A stretch of DNA of 55,607 bases from Campylobacterales bacterium (GCA_026390115.1 JAPLGO010000027.1:1-55607); one strand, 5' to 3'; counted from the stretch's first letter, positions 42,032-52,262 are shown. Notes: a model not told the origin generated them from the letters alone. Made by a program: numbers and translations.

Positions 42032-43239
42032 TAGTTTAAAAACTCTCTCTCTAATGCAATTAAATCCTCAAAACTTTCTCGTTTGCGAATCATTTTTACA
42101 ATACCGCCTTTAATAGCTATCTCGGCACTTCTTCCTCTTGTGTTGTAGTTGCTTCCCATGCCAAAACCATAGGCACCGGCACTGTGGATAACAAGCAAAT
42201 CATTATGCTCCAGTTTAGGCAGAGAGTAGTTTTTTGCTAAAAAATCTCCGCTCTCACAAACGGGACCTACCACATCTGCCAGAGTTTCCGCTTCTTTTGA
42301 ATCTGTTATAGCCTCAATTTTGTGGTACGCGTTATATAAACTTGGACGAATTAAATCATTCATCGCACCATCTACAACCACAAATCTTTTTTGACCGTTA
42401 TGTTTTTCATATAAAACTTTAGTCAAAAAATAACCGGCATTTGCAGTTAAAAATCTCCCCGGCTCACAAACAATAGTCATGTCAAGTGCGTTCAGAGTGC
42501 CTAAAATCGCCTGTGCATACTCATAAGGCTTAATTGTAACTTCATTTTTATACTGCACGCCAAGCCCGCCGCCAATGTCAAAAAATTTCAAATCTATTTT
42601 GATGGTGGAGAGTGAGCGAACCAAATCAGCCACAATCTCAGCAGATTCTCTTATTGGACCAAGTTCCGTGAGTTGAGAGCCGATGTGAAAATGAATTCCT
42701 ACAGGGTCTAAATGCGCCGAATTATTTGCAAAAATATACATTCTTTTTGCACTGTTTATATCCACTCCAAACTTATTGTCATGCAACCCAGTTGAGATGT
42801 ATGGATGAGTTTTTGGATCAATATTAGGGTTAACTCTTATGCTTATTCTGCAAACTCTGTTTAGCTCTTTTGCTATCAGTTCTACGCGTCCAAGCTCTGC
42901 TTCGCTCTCAACATTTATATACAAAATATCGCTCTCAATCGCTTCACGAATCTCATCGTCGCTCTTGCCGACACCGCTAAAGATAATCTTATAGTGCGGA
43001 ACTCCCGCCAAAAAAGCACGGCGAACCTCACCGATAGAGACACAATCCGCTCCGCTTCCCAAATCTGCAAAATGTTTCACAATACTTATGTTTGAGTTTG
43101 CTTTTACAGCATACGCCAAGAGAGATTTTCTCCCTTTAAATGCCTCTTTGAGTTCACTGTACTGAGAGCTCATGTAGTCCAAATCATAGACATAAAGCGG
43201 AGTCTTATACTCTTTTGCTAAATCTTTAAAATTAATCAT
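42031..43239 (-). CDS. lysA: Diaminopimelate decarboxylase
   Basis: A 402-aa PLP enzyme that makes lysine from meso-diaminopimelate, the last step of the pathway. The PLP lysine is K46 in AYAVKANSN. Other motifs are HFHIGSQLTELGP, DIGGGLGVQY, EPGRFLTANAG, GPVCESGDFL, and GAYGFGMGSNYN near the end. Its stop shares a base with the HAD gene start, so they are coupled. The region upstream (43240-43345) separates it from the LptG-type gene. Confidence 0.97.
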   Translation of the reverse strand: MINFKDLAKEYKTPLYVYDLDYMSSQYSELKEAFKGRKSLLAYAVKANSNISIVKHFADLGSGADCVSIGEVRRAFLAGVPHYKIIFSGVGKSDDEIREAIESDILYINVESEAELGRVELIAKELNRVCRISIRVNPNIDPKTHPYISTGLHDNKFGVDINSAKRMYIFANNSAHLDPVGIHFHIGSQLTELGPIRESAEIVADLVRSLSTIKIDLKFFDIGGGLGVQYKNEVTIKPYEYAQAILGTLNALDMTIVCEPGRFLTANAGYFLTKVLYEKHNGQKRFVVVDGAMNDLIRPSLYNAYHKIEAITDSKEAETLADVVGPVCESGDFLAKNYSLPKLEHNDLLVIHSAGAYGFGMGSNYNTRGRSAEIAIKGGIVKMIRKRESFEDLIALEREFLN

Positions 43240-43345
43240 AAATTGTCCAAATATTTTTGGCTTATTTTACCCAACATGTGCTTATATTTTTGTTAGAAGG
43301 GTATCTCTCCGGTATTTATGTCGGTAGCTTTAGGTAAAAAGCAAA

Positions 43346-44410
43346 TCAATTATGGGACTTTTTCCATTGATAGATGGCTATAAAAAAGAGAATAAATACG
43401 GGAGAAACAATGCCGATTTCGCTGGGGAGAGTTTTGTTGTTTGAGAGTTCTATGAGCATAAAAAGGATACCCCAAATAAGAAGAGTTGCAAGAATTGCCA
43501 TAAAACTAAAGAGTGAGACATTTAAAAATCTTGAACTTACGGGTACAAAGAAGAAGATAATCACAACCAAACATGGCACAAAGAGAGGATAGACAAATAT
43601 TTTATAAAGAGCACTTTTAATGCTACTTATATTTATATTTTGCTCTTTTAAAAGAGCTATAGCGTCCAAAGCATCTTTAATTGTGAAGTTAACTTTTCCT
43701 TCATAAACTTGGTCAAGCATGTCAGGGCGAAACCCCTCAAGAATATATAAATCTTTTTGATTTGTAACTTTCATGCCGAGCGATTCAAAACTCAAATCAT
43801 TAGGCTTTGTAATGACATCTGCCTCTTTGATATGCCAAAATCCATCTCTGTATTTTGCCTCTTTTGCTACTATAACCTCACTGAGAGAGTTCTCTTTTAC
43901 ACTAAAAACTCTTATTCCCTCAGCTTTTTCTTGAAGTGGCAGAAGTTTTGAGAAATAAATATACTTGTCCTTGTATATAAAAAAAAGATCCTGTGTAGGG
44001 TTTAAATATTGAGCATGTTTGCGAATATTATTAGAAAATTCATCCGCTCTTGAAAAACTAGGGAGTGCATGCAAAAATATAAATATAAATATAATTGAAG
44101 TTGAAACAACAACAAAGGGGCGAAGAACATCTGTTCTTGAATAGCCTAAAGAGTAAAATGAAACCAAAGAATTTGAGCGAATTAAAAAAATCTTTGTCGT
44201 AATCATGGCAAAAACTAAAGCCAGAGGAAGAAGCATATCTATTGCAAAGAAGGATTTATATGTGAGATAGATAAGCGTTAAGTTGGCGGAGTTTGCGAGC
44301 TCTTCTGCATTTTCCATGTAATCAAGCCCGACTAAAAACATACTCAAAGCTACTAAAATGACAAAGAAATATTTGAGATAGTGAAGGGAGATATATTTGA
44401 AGGCGAGCAT
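43346..44410 (-). CDS. LptF/LptG-family permease (lipopolysaccharide export)
   Basis: A 354-aa protein of the YjgP/YjgQ family: six transmembrane helices, three at each end (for example LKYFFVILVALSMFLVGLDYM and IFVYPLFVPCLVVIIFFF, given in part), around a periplasmic beta domain at about 130-265. With LptB and partners it extracts lipopolysaccharide from the inner membrane. The start MLAFKYISLHYLKYF is typical of LptF/LptG. Which of the two it is cannot be decided; by synteny with Campylobacter it is the lptG-like gene next to pth. Confidence 0.88.
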   Translation of the reverse strand: MLAFKYISLHYLKYFFVILVALSMFLVGLDYMENAEELANSANLTLIYLTYKSFFAIDMLLPLALVFAMITTKIFLIRSNSLVSFYSLGYSRTDVLRPFVVVSTSIIFIFIFLHALPSFSRADEFSNNIRKHAQYLNPTQDLFFIYKDKYIYFSKLLPLQEKAEGIRVFSVKENSLSEVIVAKEAKYRDGFWHIKEADVITKPNDLSFESLGMKVTNQKDLYILEGFRPDMLDQVYEGKVNFTIKDALDAIALLKEQNINISSIKSALYKIFVYPLFVPCLVVIIFFFVPVSSRFLNVSLFSFMAILATLLIWGILFMLIELSNNKTLPSEIGIVSPVFILFFIAIYQWKKSHN

Positions 44411-44414
44411 AGAG

Positions 44415-44969
44415 TTATTTTAGCTCAAATTGTTTGATTGTAAATTGAGAGCTTGTATCTTCGAGTGAATTATGAAGCAAAAATTCTACCGCTTCACATG
44501 CTTTTGAAATCCACGCTTCAAGATGATTTTTTTCATCAGCTCTAAAATCACCCAAAACAAAAGAGGCGACTTCACCCTTATGCTCAGGCTTTCCTATTCC
44601 CATTCTTACTCGCATGTACTCTTTTGAGATTTTTTCATCTGCAGATTTTAAGCCGTTATGTCCGCCATGTCCGCCGCCAAACTTAAAACGAATGGCTCCA
44701 AAGGGAAGGTCTAAATCGTCATGGATAACCACAACTTTATCAATTTTATAAAAATTTTTCACCTGCGCTATTGCTATGCCTGAGAGGTTCATAAAGGTAA
44801 GCGGCTTGAGCAAAAAATGTTCAGAAAATTTATAGAGTTCAGATTGAGGGGTAGAGGAGAGTTTATTTGCGTTATTACGAGAAACAAGCGCGTCAATAAC
44901 CATAAAACCTATGTTATGGCGCGTTTTTTCATAGGTCGGGCCAGGATTACCCAGTCCGACTATAAGCAT
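44415..44969 (-). CDS. pth: Peptidyl-tRNA hydrolase
   Basis: A 184-aa enzyme that releases tRNA from dropped-off peptidyl-tRNA. Family motifs are GLGNPGPTYEKTRHNIGFMV with catalytic H18 (split here as GLGNPGPTYEKTRHNIGF), PLTFMNLSG, HDDLDLPFGAIR, and GGHGGHNGLKS. The length is normal. It lies two bases downstream of rplY, as in other Campylobacterota. Confidence 0.97.
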   Translation of the reverse strand: MLIVGLGNPGPTYEKTRHNIGFMVIDALVSRNNANKLSSTPQSELYKFSEHFLLKPLTFMNLSGIAIAQVKNFYKIDKVVVIHDDLDLPFGAIRFKFGGGHGGHNGLKSADEKISKEYMRVRMGIGKPEHKGEVASFVLGDFRADEKNHLEAWISKACEAVEFLLHNSLEDTSSQFTIKQFELK

Positions 44970-44971
44970 GA

Positions 44972-45508
44972 TTATTTAGCTTTAATGATACTTACTACAG
45001 CTACGCGATCAGAATCTGTAAATGTAACATTATCAATTTTAGCTACATCGCGAACGAGTTTAGCATCACCAACATCCATTTTTGTTACATCAATTTCGAT
45101 TGTATTTGGAGTGTTTTCAATTGTAGCTTTTACTCTTAAACGAGGTTTTGAAACAAAAACAAGACCTTTATTTTTAAGACCGATAGCATCACCAACTGGG
45201 ACAACAGGCACGAGATAGTGTGTTAAAACACCTTTTTGTGCTACCATCAAATCAACATGTAAAAGGTTACCTGTTACTGCATGTGACTCATATGATTGAA
45301 CTACAACATCCGTCACCTTACCGTTAACTGAAACTGGGAACGCTAAAGTCTCTTTGTTGCGAACTGTACGGATATATTCATTTGACTTAAATGCTGCATG
45401 AACATTTTCAAGACCTTTTCCGTAAATGTTTGCAATCAGATAACCATCACGGCGAAGCGCTTTTGTACCCTTCTTACCAATACTCTCTCTAATTATGCCT
45501 TCTAACAT
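44972..45508 (-). CDS. rplY: 50S ribosomal protein L25 (CTC/TL5 form)
   Basis: A 178-aa protein with the 5S-rRNA-binding L25 domain (about 1-90; [20 protein letters not shown]) and the additional C-terminal TL5/CTC domain (about 90-178; [19 protein letters not shown]). It binds 5S rRNA in the large subunit; the long form is linked to general stress in some bacteria. It is the first gene of the rplY-pth-lptG run, 65 bases after pilT. Confidence 0.95.
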   Translation of the reverse strand: MLEGIIRESIGKKGTKALRRDGYLIANIYGKGLENVHAAFKSNEYIRTVRNKETLAFPVSVNGKVTDVVVQSYESHAVTGNLLHVDLMVAQKGVLTHYLVPVVPVGDAIGLKNKGLVFVSKPRLRVKATIENTPNTIEIDVTKMDVGDAKLVRDVAKIDNVTFTDSDRVAVVSIIKAK

Positions 45509-45573
45509 ATGTAATCCTTAAATAAAAATAGGCGCAATTATACTTAGTTAAGCTTTAAAAGCAGTTAAAATCG

Positions 45574-46761
45574 CTACTTCAAATCAAAAATATCATCATC
45601 ATTTACAGCAGCCCTTACGGAACCGCTTTGGCTAGAAACATCACCCGAAGTTAAACCGCTCATCTTAAGCTCTAAATCGGCAGGACTTGTTGCATTCTCT
45701 TTCGCCTGTTCTCTTGAGATAATCCCCTCGTTATACAAATCTAAAAGGGATTGGTCAAAACTTTGAGATTTATAGTGACTTTTTCCCTGTTCTATTGCAT
45801 CACGAATCTCATGGTCACGATTCTCCATAATCAGCTTCTCAATGGTTGCATTTCTGATTAAAATTTCCATCGCGGCACGGCGACCTCCATTAATCGTCTT
45901 TACCAATCTTTGTGAAACTATCCCCTGAAGTACTCCTGCGAGTGAGAGTCTCACACGGTTTTGCTCATCTGTCGGAAACTGAGAGATAATACGGTTGATT
46001 GTCTCTTTCGCATCTATTGTATGCAGAGTTGAAAAAACCAAGTGCCCCGTATCGGCCGCATGAAGGGCGAGATTAATTGTCTCTTTATCTCGCATTTCCC
46101 CCACCAAAATAATATCTGGATCTTCACGAAGAGCCGATTTTAACGCTGCTCCAAAAGAAAGAGTATCCTGCCCGACCGAGCGCTGATTTATAATGCACCC
46201 CTTATCCTTATGAACAAACTCTATCGGGTCTTCTATTGTTATAATGTGCTTTCTCTGTGTTTTGTTCACCTCATCGATAATCGAAGCCAAAGTGGTAGAT
46301 TTACCGCTCCCCGTCGCACCTGTAACCAAAACGATTCCGCTCTTTTTTGTAGTAAAACTTCTTAAAATTTCGGGTAAATGATACTCTTCAAAGGTTGGAA
46401 TAGTTATAGGGATAACACGAAATACGGCGGAGATTCCCTCCATCTGAAAAAACATGTTGACACGGAAACGATTTTCTTCATCAAAAGGATAAACAAAGTC
46501 CATCTCCTTGTTCTTTACAAACTCCGGAAATCTACTTTTTAAAAGCTCTTTTGCAAACATAAGAACATCATTTTTTTCAAATATTCCGCCCGAAAAAGCA
46601 ACAATATCGCCGTCTTTATTTCTCATTCTGATTGCAGAATTTGCTTTGATGTGCAAATCGCTTCCCTTATTGTCTATCATAGTTTTAAGGTACGCTCGAA
46701 TCTTTTTTGTCTGCTCGTAGGTTAATTTTTCTACATCTATGCTGTAATCATCTTCGCTCAT
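45574..46761 (-). CDS. Type IV pilus retraction ATPase (PilT/PilU family)
   Basis: A 395-aa hexameric ATPase. Walker A is GATGSGKS (148-155), the Asp-box region is ITIEDPIEFVHKDK, Walker B is IILVGEMRDKETI (217-229), and the His box is STLHT (244-248). PilT/PilU powers pilus retraction for twitching. It differs from classical PilT in a longer C-terminal tail, so it may be PilU-like. The start overlaps the tal stop (ATGA). No other pilus gene is in the window. Confidence 0.9.
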   Translation of the reverse strand: MSEDDYSIDVEKLTYEQTKKIRAYLKTMIDNKGSDLHIKANSAIRMRNKDGDIVAFSGGIFEKNDVLMFAKELLKSRFPEFVKNKEMDFVYPFDEENRFRVNMFFQMEGISAVFRVIPITIPTFEEYHLPEILRSFTTKKSGIVLVTGATGSGKSTTLASIIDEVNKTQRKHIITIEDPIEFVHKDKGCIINQRSVGQDTLSFGAALKSALREDPDIILVGEMRDKETINLALHAADTGHLVFSTLHTIDAKETINRIISQFPTDEQNRVRLSLAGVLQGIVSQRLVKTINGGRRAAMEILIRNATIEKLIMENRDHEIRDAIEQGKSHYKSQSFDQSLLDLYNEGIISREQAKENATSPADLELKMSGLTSGDVSSQSGSVRAAVNDDDIFDLK

Positions 46762-47738
46762 AATGCCTCCAAAATATCTCTAAAAGCATCTTTAAATGCA
46801 CTCAATCCATCCGCAATCTGCGTCTCTATTACTTTATCAAAATCAATTCCGCATGCGGACACTTTTGCAAAATGCTCTCTTATGATTTCATCTGAAATTG
46901 GCAACGCTCTCTCTTTTTCTCCATTGGCATGAAAAGCTTTTATGGTCTCGATCGGAGCGGTATTTACGCTGTTATATGCCAGCAGTCCACTCACATAATA
47001 GTGCGCCGGAAGTGAGTCATCCTTCACTCCCGTACTGGCAAAGAGAGTACGGCAGCCTAAAACGTCCATCCCCTCAATTTTGTTGTAAATATCGGCACTG
47101 TTGTAAATCCCAGAGAGTGCTGTAGCAACACCATTTTTAGCAAGTTCTGCATCAAGTGCACGGTCAACTCTGCTCACAAAAATACTTATTACCGTATCTA
47201 CCTTCTTGCCATGTTTTGCTACACCCTCTTCAAATGCTTTTGCACAGGAGATGGCTTGAGCCTTAGAGAAGACAAGCGTTGCGTTAACCGGAATTCCAGA
47301 TGTTGTAAGCTCTTTCATGGCTTCATATCCTGCATTTGTAGCCGGAACTTTTATCATTACATTCTTTTTACCGATTGTCTCAAAGAGTCTCTTTCCCTCA
47401 GCAATTGTAGCCTCTGCATCGTCGCAAAAAAATGGATCAACTTCGATGCTCACATATCCGTCATCGCATCTGTCATAAAGTGATTTTAAAATATCTGCAG
47501 CTTTAGAAATATCATAAATTGCCAAAGCTTCATACTTCTCTTTTGGCGACAATGAGCCTAGGGTTGAGAGTTGCTCTTTATATGCCGGCGAGTTTAAAAT
47601 GGCATTTTTAAATATAGCAGGATTGGAGGTTGCACCGTTGATTATTCCACTATTTATCAACTCTTTAAACTCATTATCAAGATATTCTCTCTCAATGAAG
47701 TCTGCCCATAATGAGAACTTTAAATCTTCTACATACAT
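46758..47738 (-). CDS. tal: Transaldolase
   Basis: A 326-aa enzyme of the pentose phosphate pathway that moves a three-carbon dihydroxyacetone unit between sugars. The Schiff-base lysine is K130 in VMIKVPATNAGYEAM; GATSNPAIFKNAI near the start and CRTLFASTGVKDDSLPAHYY near the end are typical of the long bacterial class. Its stop overlaps the pilT-like gene start by four bases. Confidence 0.95.
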   Translation of the reverse strand: MYVEDLKFSLWADFIEREYLDNEFKELINSGIINGATSNPAIFKNAILNSPAYKEQLSTLGSLSPKEKYEALAIYDISKAADILKSLYDRCDDGYVSIEVDPFFCDDAEATIAEGKRLFETIGKKNVMIKVPATNAGYEAMKELTTSGIPVNATLVFSKAQAISCAKAFEEGVAKHGKKVDTVISIFVSRVDRALDAELAKNGVATALSGIYNSADIYNKIEGMDVLGCRTLFASTGVKDDSLPAHYYVSGLLAYNSVNTAPIETIKAFHANGEKERALPISDEIIREHFAKVSACGIDFDKVIETQIADGLSAFKDAFRDILEAL

Positions 47739-47765
47739 CTTTAATTCCTAAATGATTTTTTTAAA

Positions 47766-48269
47766 TTATATCTCTAATTTACCTCTTTTTTTAAATAAAA
47801 CAAAAAATAAAATTAAAGTATGAAGGAGTGTTAGGACAAAAAGAATTTCGCTGTTTACAAAATTTTGTCCATCAGAAAAATCAACATAAAGATAAATTCC
47901 ATAAGCAACTCCATTCAAATATCTAAATAAGATGGTAGTAGAGAGAGCGAGTACACTCCCGACTAGAAATGCTTTTTTTGTAAAATATATATCTTGATAA
48001 TAGATAAAATAGACAATTCCAAAAAGAGTTAAAAAGTAGAAGATATAAGCACCAAATGAAAAAATAAGGATTAATGAGTAGTTTAAACATGCCAGATAAA
48101 GAAATACAAAAATGTTCTTTAAAAAACTATTTTTGTGGCTAAATAAGGCAAAGCAATAGATGACTTGCAAAAAGAGTAAAAAAAAGTATTGAGAGAAATA
48201 TAAAAGAGAGGCAGAAACTAAAATGTGAATTATAGTTAGCTCTATAGAAAATTTTTTATCTATTCTCAT
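47766..48269 (-). CDS. Unknown multi-pass membrane protein
   Basis: A 167-aa, very hydrophobic protein with about five transmembrane helices (for example YFFLLFLQVIYCFALF, LILIFSFGAYIFYFLTLF, ILFVLTLLHTLILFFVLF). It starts inside the end of the histidine kinase gene (14-base overlap), so the two are co-translated and probably work together. I recognise no family; there are no charged or catalytic residues inside the helices that stand out. It ends 27 bases before the transaldolase start. Confidence 0.6.
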   Translation of the reverse strand: MRIDKKFSIELTIIHILVSASLLYFSQYFFLLFLQVIYCFALFSHKNSFLKNIFVFLYLACLNYSLILIFSFGAYIFYFLTLFGIVYFIYYQDIYFTKKAFLVGSVLALSTTILFRYLNGVAYGIYLYVDFSDGQNFVNSEILFVLTLLHTLILFFVLFKKRGKLEI

Positions 48270-49665
48270 ATAATTTTTTTAATATCTCCACTCTAAATAT
48301 AGACCCCTCCGGAGACGTCACAACACTTATATCACCATAAAACTGTTTTTGAATAATCATCTGGCTCATATAGAGACCAAGTCCTGTACCGTTTTTTCCC
48401 TTAGTGCTGAAGTAGGGTTCAAAAATTTTGGCTACATTTTCATCACTTATTCCATTCGCATTATCTTCGACAAAAATAAGAAGCTTATCCTCTAACTCTT
48501 CTGTACGAATCGTAATTTTTGGTTCATTTTGAGTAGAATTTTTAAGAGCATCCACCGCATTATTTAGCAAATTGAGCAAAACTTGAACTATCTCATTTAT
48601 ATAGGTATGGATTATGAAACCCTCATTCTCTTCAATAATGATTTTTACAGCTTCGTCACTCACTCTTGGGAGTATAAAATTGACTGCCTTTTTCAGTAAT
48701 GTATCTACCTCTATTGCATTCAACTCTTTATTTGGATGAAAATAAGTTTGAAAGTCATTTATTGTATCTGCGAGGTAAATTATTGTGTCGCTTATTTCGG
48801 CAAGCGTTTTATCTATTCCTCTAGGTTTATGTCCCTTGTTTAACAGCTGTTCAAACTGGTAATTTGCTATTTTCAGGGTAATCATAGAAAGAGGCTGTCT
48901 CCATTGATGCGCTATCATATTTATCATTTCGCCCATAACCGCCTGTTTAGACTGCACAGTTATAAGCTTGTCTTTTTGAAAAAGCTCTACTGCTTTTTCT
49001 TCTACTTTTGCTTCAAGAGATTCATTAAGCTCTAGTAGCGCTGCTGTTTTCTCTTTTACCTGTCTCTCCAGTTGGGCATTAAAATCAAGAAGTTCATTTT
49101 GCTGTTTTAAAATCAACTCTTTAGCTTCAACCATTTTTATCTGGTAAAAACGAACAATTGCACTTACGACCAGCAATACAACAGATATATAAGTTACTTG
49201 AAACAGAGAATATTTCACTTCTACAAAATCCTGCACCGGAGCAATCATTATCATGAAAAGAAGAAAGACAAACCAATAGCTGCCATAATGTTTTTTTTGA
49301 AAATACAGAAGCACTATCGGATAAGTATATATCCAAGTATGCTTCATCTGTTCAGGAGCGCTTGTATATATGATTGCTAATAATAAAAAGGTACACTGAA
49401 CAGTAATAATCATAGCTACCTTGTCAAATGCACTCCTATATTTTCTGAGTACAAAAAACATACCCACATTCATGAAAAGTAAAAAAATTTCCAGCGGTAC
49501 AAAAATGGGAATCTCTTTGATTATGTTTACTACTATTCCATAAATAAATGCTGCCCCTGAAAGAAAAAGTGCAATATTTATCATCTGATAACCACTTTTT
49601 AAATCTCTCTGAGAATCGTCAAATTCAAATCCGCTCGTCAAAAAATTATCTATCTTTAATTTCAT
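48256..49665 (-). CDS. Membrane sensor histidine kinase
   Basis: A 469-aa protein. About six transmembrane helices span residues 25-175, followed by a coiled-coil (about 180-240), then the kinase core with H-box MIAHQWRQPLSMI (H253), N box LLNLLNNAVDAL, DNANGI, and G boxes YFSTKGKNGTGLGLYMS. The sensor is a membrane domain with no recognisable ligand fold. No response regulator is adjacent; the overlapping gene after it encodes a membrane protein, a possible accessory sensor subunit. Confidence 0.85.
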   Translation of the reverse strand: MKLKIDNFLTSGFEFDDSQRDLKSGYQMINIALFLSGAAFIYGIVVNIIKEIPIFVPLEIFLLFMNVGMFFVLRKYRSAFDKVAMIITVQCTFLLLAIIYTSAPEQMKHTWIYTYPIVLLYFQKKHYGSYWFVFLLFMIMIAPVQDFVEVKYSLFQVTYISVVLLVVSAIVRFYQIKMVEAKELILKQQNELLDFNAQLERQVKEKTAALLELNESLEAKVEEKAVELFQKDKLITVQSKQAVMGEMINMIAHQWRQPLSMITLKIANYQFEQLLNKGHKPRGIDKTLAEISDTIIYLADTINDFQTYFHPNKELNAIEVDTLLKKAVNFILPRVSDEAVKIIIEENEGFIIHTYINEIVQVLLNLLNNAVDALKNSTQNEPKITIRTEELEDKLLIFVEDNANGISDENVAKIFEPYFSTKGKNGTGLGLYMSQMIIQKQFYGDISVVTSPEGSIFRVEILKKLYENR

Positions 49666-49677
49666 ATCAACCTCAAA

Positions 49678-50616
49678 TTATGGCAAATAAATCTTATCCA
49701 AAAGTTCTTTATACTCTTGCATGGCATCACTCTCAACCGTTATCCCGCCACCGCTTTTATAGATAAATCCATCTTCTGTTTTTTCAATAAAGCGAATCAT
49801 CACTCCGCTGTCAAATTTTTCTCCGTCATACACACCAAAAATACCGCTGAAAAAGCCTCTCTCATACGCTTCGGTCTCATCTATTATTTTTAGTGTGCTT
49901 TTTTTTGGTGCTCCGCTTATACTTCCTGCGGGAAGAAGTGATTTTAAAATATCACCGATTCTCCCATGCCAATCCTCTCCGACAAGCCCGCTGATATGCG
50001 AGCTAACCTGCAAAAGTTTCTTCTCTCCAGCTTCTATTGTCTTAACATATCTAAATTTTTCTACCTTTACCTGTGTTGCCACAATCGACAAATCATTCCG
50101 TAGCAAATCCACCACCATCACATGTTCCGCCATCTCTTTTTGATTGTTCAGGATTATTTGCTCAGCATTTAAAATGGAAGCGTCGATTGTCCCTTTCATC
50201 GGGAAAGTGTTGATTTTACAACCCTCTATCTGTATAAATTTTTCAGGAGAGAAGCAGACAAATTTATCTTTAAATCTCATCTTGTAGTGCGCGGAAGCAT
50301 GTGCAAATATCTCTTTTAAAGTAAGAGTAGTTTTGATTTTTGTTGGCTGCGTGAGATTGAGCAGATAGGTCTCGCCCGCTTCAATTTTTTTTATAACTCT
50401 ATCAAATTTTTTTTTATATGTATCGAAGGAGAGAGGCACTTTTTGCAAAGTTTCTCCATGTGGTGTGAAAATATAATTTTCATTGATAGTAAATTCAATA
50501 TCCTCTTTTTGCAAATCTTCTAAAGGTATAATTTCCAAATTCTCAGCTTTAAAATCAGAGATAAAAAGAAAAGGTTTTCTTTGCCTCCCGAAAGAATTTA
50601 AAAGCTTAAACTGCAT
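49678..50616 (-). CDS. pabB: Aminodeoxychorismate synthase component I
   Basis: A 312-aa chorismate-utilising enzyme for folate synthesis. Motifs are GETYLLNLTQPTKI, FPMKGTID, DLLRNDLS, and LLPAGSISGAPKKSTLKI, with the final block GGGITVESDAMQEYKE. It is shorter than the E. coli enzyme, lacking much of the N-terminal region, which is usual in the short PabB group. ATG 50616 is chosen; a TTG at 50622 that overlaps pyrB is an alternative. No PabC or PabA gene is adjacent. Confidence 0.92.
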   Translation of the reverse strand: MQFKLLNSFGRQRKPFLFISDFKAENLEIIPLEDLQKEDIEFTINENYIFTPHGETLQKVPLSFDTYKKKFDRVIKKIEAGETYLLNLTQPTKIKTTLTLKEIFAHASAHYKMRFKDKFVCFSPEKFIQIEGCKINTFPMKGTIDASILNAEQIILNNQKEMAEHVMVVDLLRNDLSIVATQVKVEKFRYVKTIEAGEKKLLQVSSHISGLVGEDWHGRIGDILKSLLPAGSISGAPKKSTLKIIDETEAYERGFFSGIFGVYDGEKFDSGVMIRFIEKTEDGFIYKSGGGITVESDAMQEYKELLDKIYLP

Positions 50617-50618
50617 TC

Positions 50619-51488
50619 TCAAGAGATTAATTTTTTGAGTATCGCCATTCTGATAGAGACGCCGTTGGTTACCTGTTCAAGAACTTTACATCTCTTATCG
50701 GCTAAAAGTGCATCGCAAATATCCACATTTCTATGTACGGGACCGGGATGAAGTAAAATGATATCACGATTTCCGACAAGCTCCGAGGTAATACAAAAGT
50801 CACTTGCATAATCTTTGAGAGAAGCGTAATTTTGTGAAGAGTGTCTCTCTGTTTGCGTTCTCAGACTCATAATTGCATCCACCTCATCGATAATCTCTTT
50901 AATGTAGTGGGTAGTTTTGAGCGTAGTTTTTGGTAAAAACTGGGGAGGTGCTACTAAAATCACCTCCATTCCGAATCTCTTTAAAAGTTCTATGTTCGAA
51001 TTGGCAACTCGCGAATTTTTTATATCTCCGACAATTGCGATTTTTTTGCCTTTCACATCGCCGAAGTGCTCTTTAAGAGTATAAAGATCTAAAAGTGCCT
51101 GAGTCGGGTGTGCATGTGCACCATCTCCTGCATTTATGATAGAGGCGTTTGTGTGGTCGGAAAGAATCTTAGGAACACCTGCATTTTGATGACGAACAAT
51201 TATTGCATGCGGACCCATTGCATCCAAATTCATTGCCGTATCAACCAATGTTTCGCCTTTTGCAGTTGAACTTTTTGCCACATCTAAATGTATCATCTCT
51301 GCACCAAGTCTTTTTGCAGCTATCTCAAAGGAGCTTCTTGTTCTGGTTGAGTTTTCAAAAAAGAGAGTAATGATGATTTTATCTTGGAGAATTCGCTCAA
51401 ATCTGCCGTCACTGAACCTTTTGGCATCCGCTAAAATTTCTTCAATCTCTTGTGTTGTAAAATCATCCGTACGAATTAAATGCTTCAT
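50619..51488 (-). CDS. pyrB: Aspartate carbamoyltransferase, catalytic subunit
   Basis: A 289-aa enzyme that makes carbamoyl-aspartate for pyrimidines. The carbamoyl-phosphate site [16 protein letters not shown], the STAKGET loop, [12 protein letters not shown], and [11 protein letters not shown] are all present. The length fits the class C catalytic chain without a PyrI partner. It precedes pabB by two bases on the same strand. Confidence 0.96.
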   Translation of the reverse strand: MKHLIRTDDFTTQEIEEILADAKRFSDGRFERILQDKIIITLFFENSTRTRSSFEIAAKRLGAEMIHLDVAKSSTAKGETLVDTAMNLDAMGPHAIIVRHQNAGVPKILSDHTNASIINAGDGAHAHPTQALLDLYTLKEHFGDVKGKKIAIVGDIKNSRVANSNIELLKRFGMEVILVAPPQFLPKTTLKTTHYIKEIIDEVDAIMSLRTQTERHSSQNYASLKDYASDFCITSELVGNRDIILLHPGPVHRNVDICDALLADKRCKVLEQVTNGVSIRMAILKKLIS

Positions 51489-51509
51489 GTTTGGGCTTCT
51501 TATTATTTT

Positions 51510-52157
51510 TTATAGATTATACAAAACATCACATATTTTTACAATATCATCATCCACTTTGAGAACTATTTGATTCATTTTTAAAAAGTAGGGTTCGGAA
51601 AGAACTTTGAAATTTTCGTAATTATCTCTACAGTTAAAAGCGATAGCATGCGGAATATTTTTATCACTCAGAGCTTTTTTACTCAACAAAGTATCATTGA
51701 TACAGCCAAGCGAGCAGTGTGTAACCAAAAGTGCAACTGCGTTTAGGTGCGTGATTAAATCTATCATCATAGTGTTCTCATCAATCGGCACATAAAGCCC
51801 ACCAGCACCTTCAATAATTACAAGGTCACAAGAGGCTTCCATCTCTTCAATCTTCGTCTGAATTTTTTTTAAATCAAGAGGAGTGTTATTTGAAGCCACA
51901 AACGGAGCCGCCGCCAATTCATAAATAATTGGAACAATATCATCCACTTCCAAAGACCACAACTTATGGTTTAATCCCTTCACACACTCTAATAGCTCCT
52001 CTGCATCTGCTGCAAAATCATCAACTACTCCAGTTTCAATAGGCTTAATTACCCCTACCAAAAGTCCCCGTGAAGCAAACTCTTTTAAAAGCATTTTAGT
52101 TGTATATGTTTTACCGATATTTGTATTTGTAGCGGTTACAAAAATTCTTTTTTTCAT
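51510..52157 (-). CDS. bioD: Dethiobiotin synthetase
   Basis: A 215-aa ATP-dependent enzyme of biotin synthesis. The P-loop is TATNTNIGKTYTT near the start; the K in VIKPIETGV and EGAGGLYVP in the middle are family hallmarks. The protein is of normal length. It starts divergently from clpS, with a shared promoter region, and ends 21 bases before pyrB. Confidence 0.95.
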   Translation of the reverse strand: MKKRIFVTATNTNIGKTYTTKMLLKEFASRGLLVGVIKPIETGVVDDFAADAEELLECVKGLNHKLWSLEVDDIVPIIYELAAAPFVASNNTPLDLKKIQTKIEEMEASCDLVIIEGAGGLYVPIDENTMMIDLITHLNAVALLVTHCSLGCINDTLLSKKALSDKNIPHAIAFNCRDNYENFKVLSEPYFLKMNQIVLKVDDDIVKICDVLYNL

Positions 52158-52262
52158 ATTTATCTCTACTTTGGTATAATCTAAAAGCTATTATAGGGCT
52201 TATCCACTTGAAAACCCGCAAAATATTATAATTTTTTTTAGAATCAGCTAAACAGGAGCACC
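52158..52262. promoter_or_regulatory. Divergent promoter region of bioD and clpS
   Basis: A 105-base gap. Two perfect TATAAT hexamers in the clpS direction lie at 52175-52180 and 52227-52232; the second is closer to clpS and would give a leader of about 25 bases. Good -35 boxes are not evident for either. AGGAG (52254-52258) is the clpS ribosome site. Confidence 0.4.
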
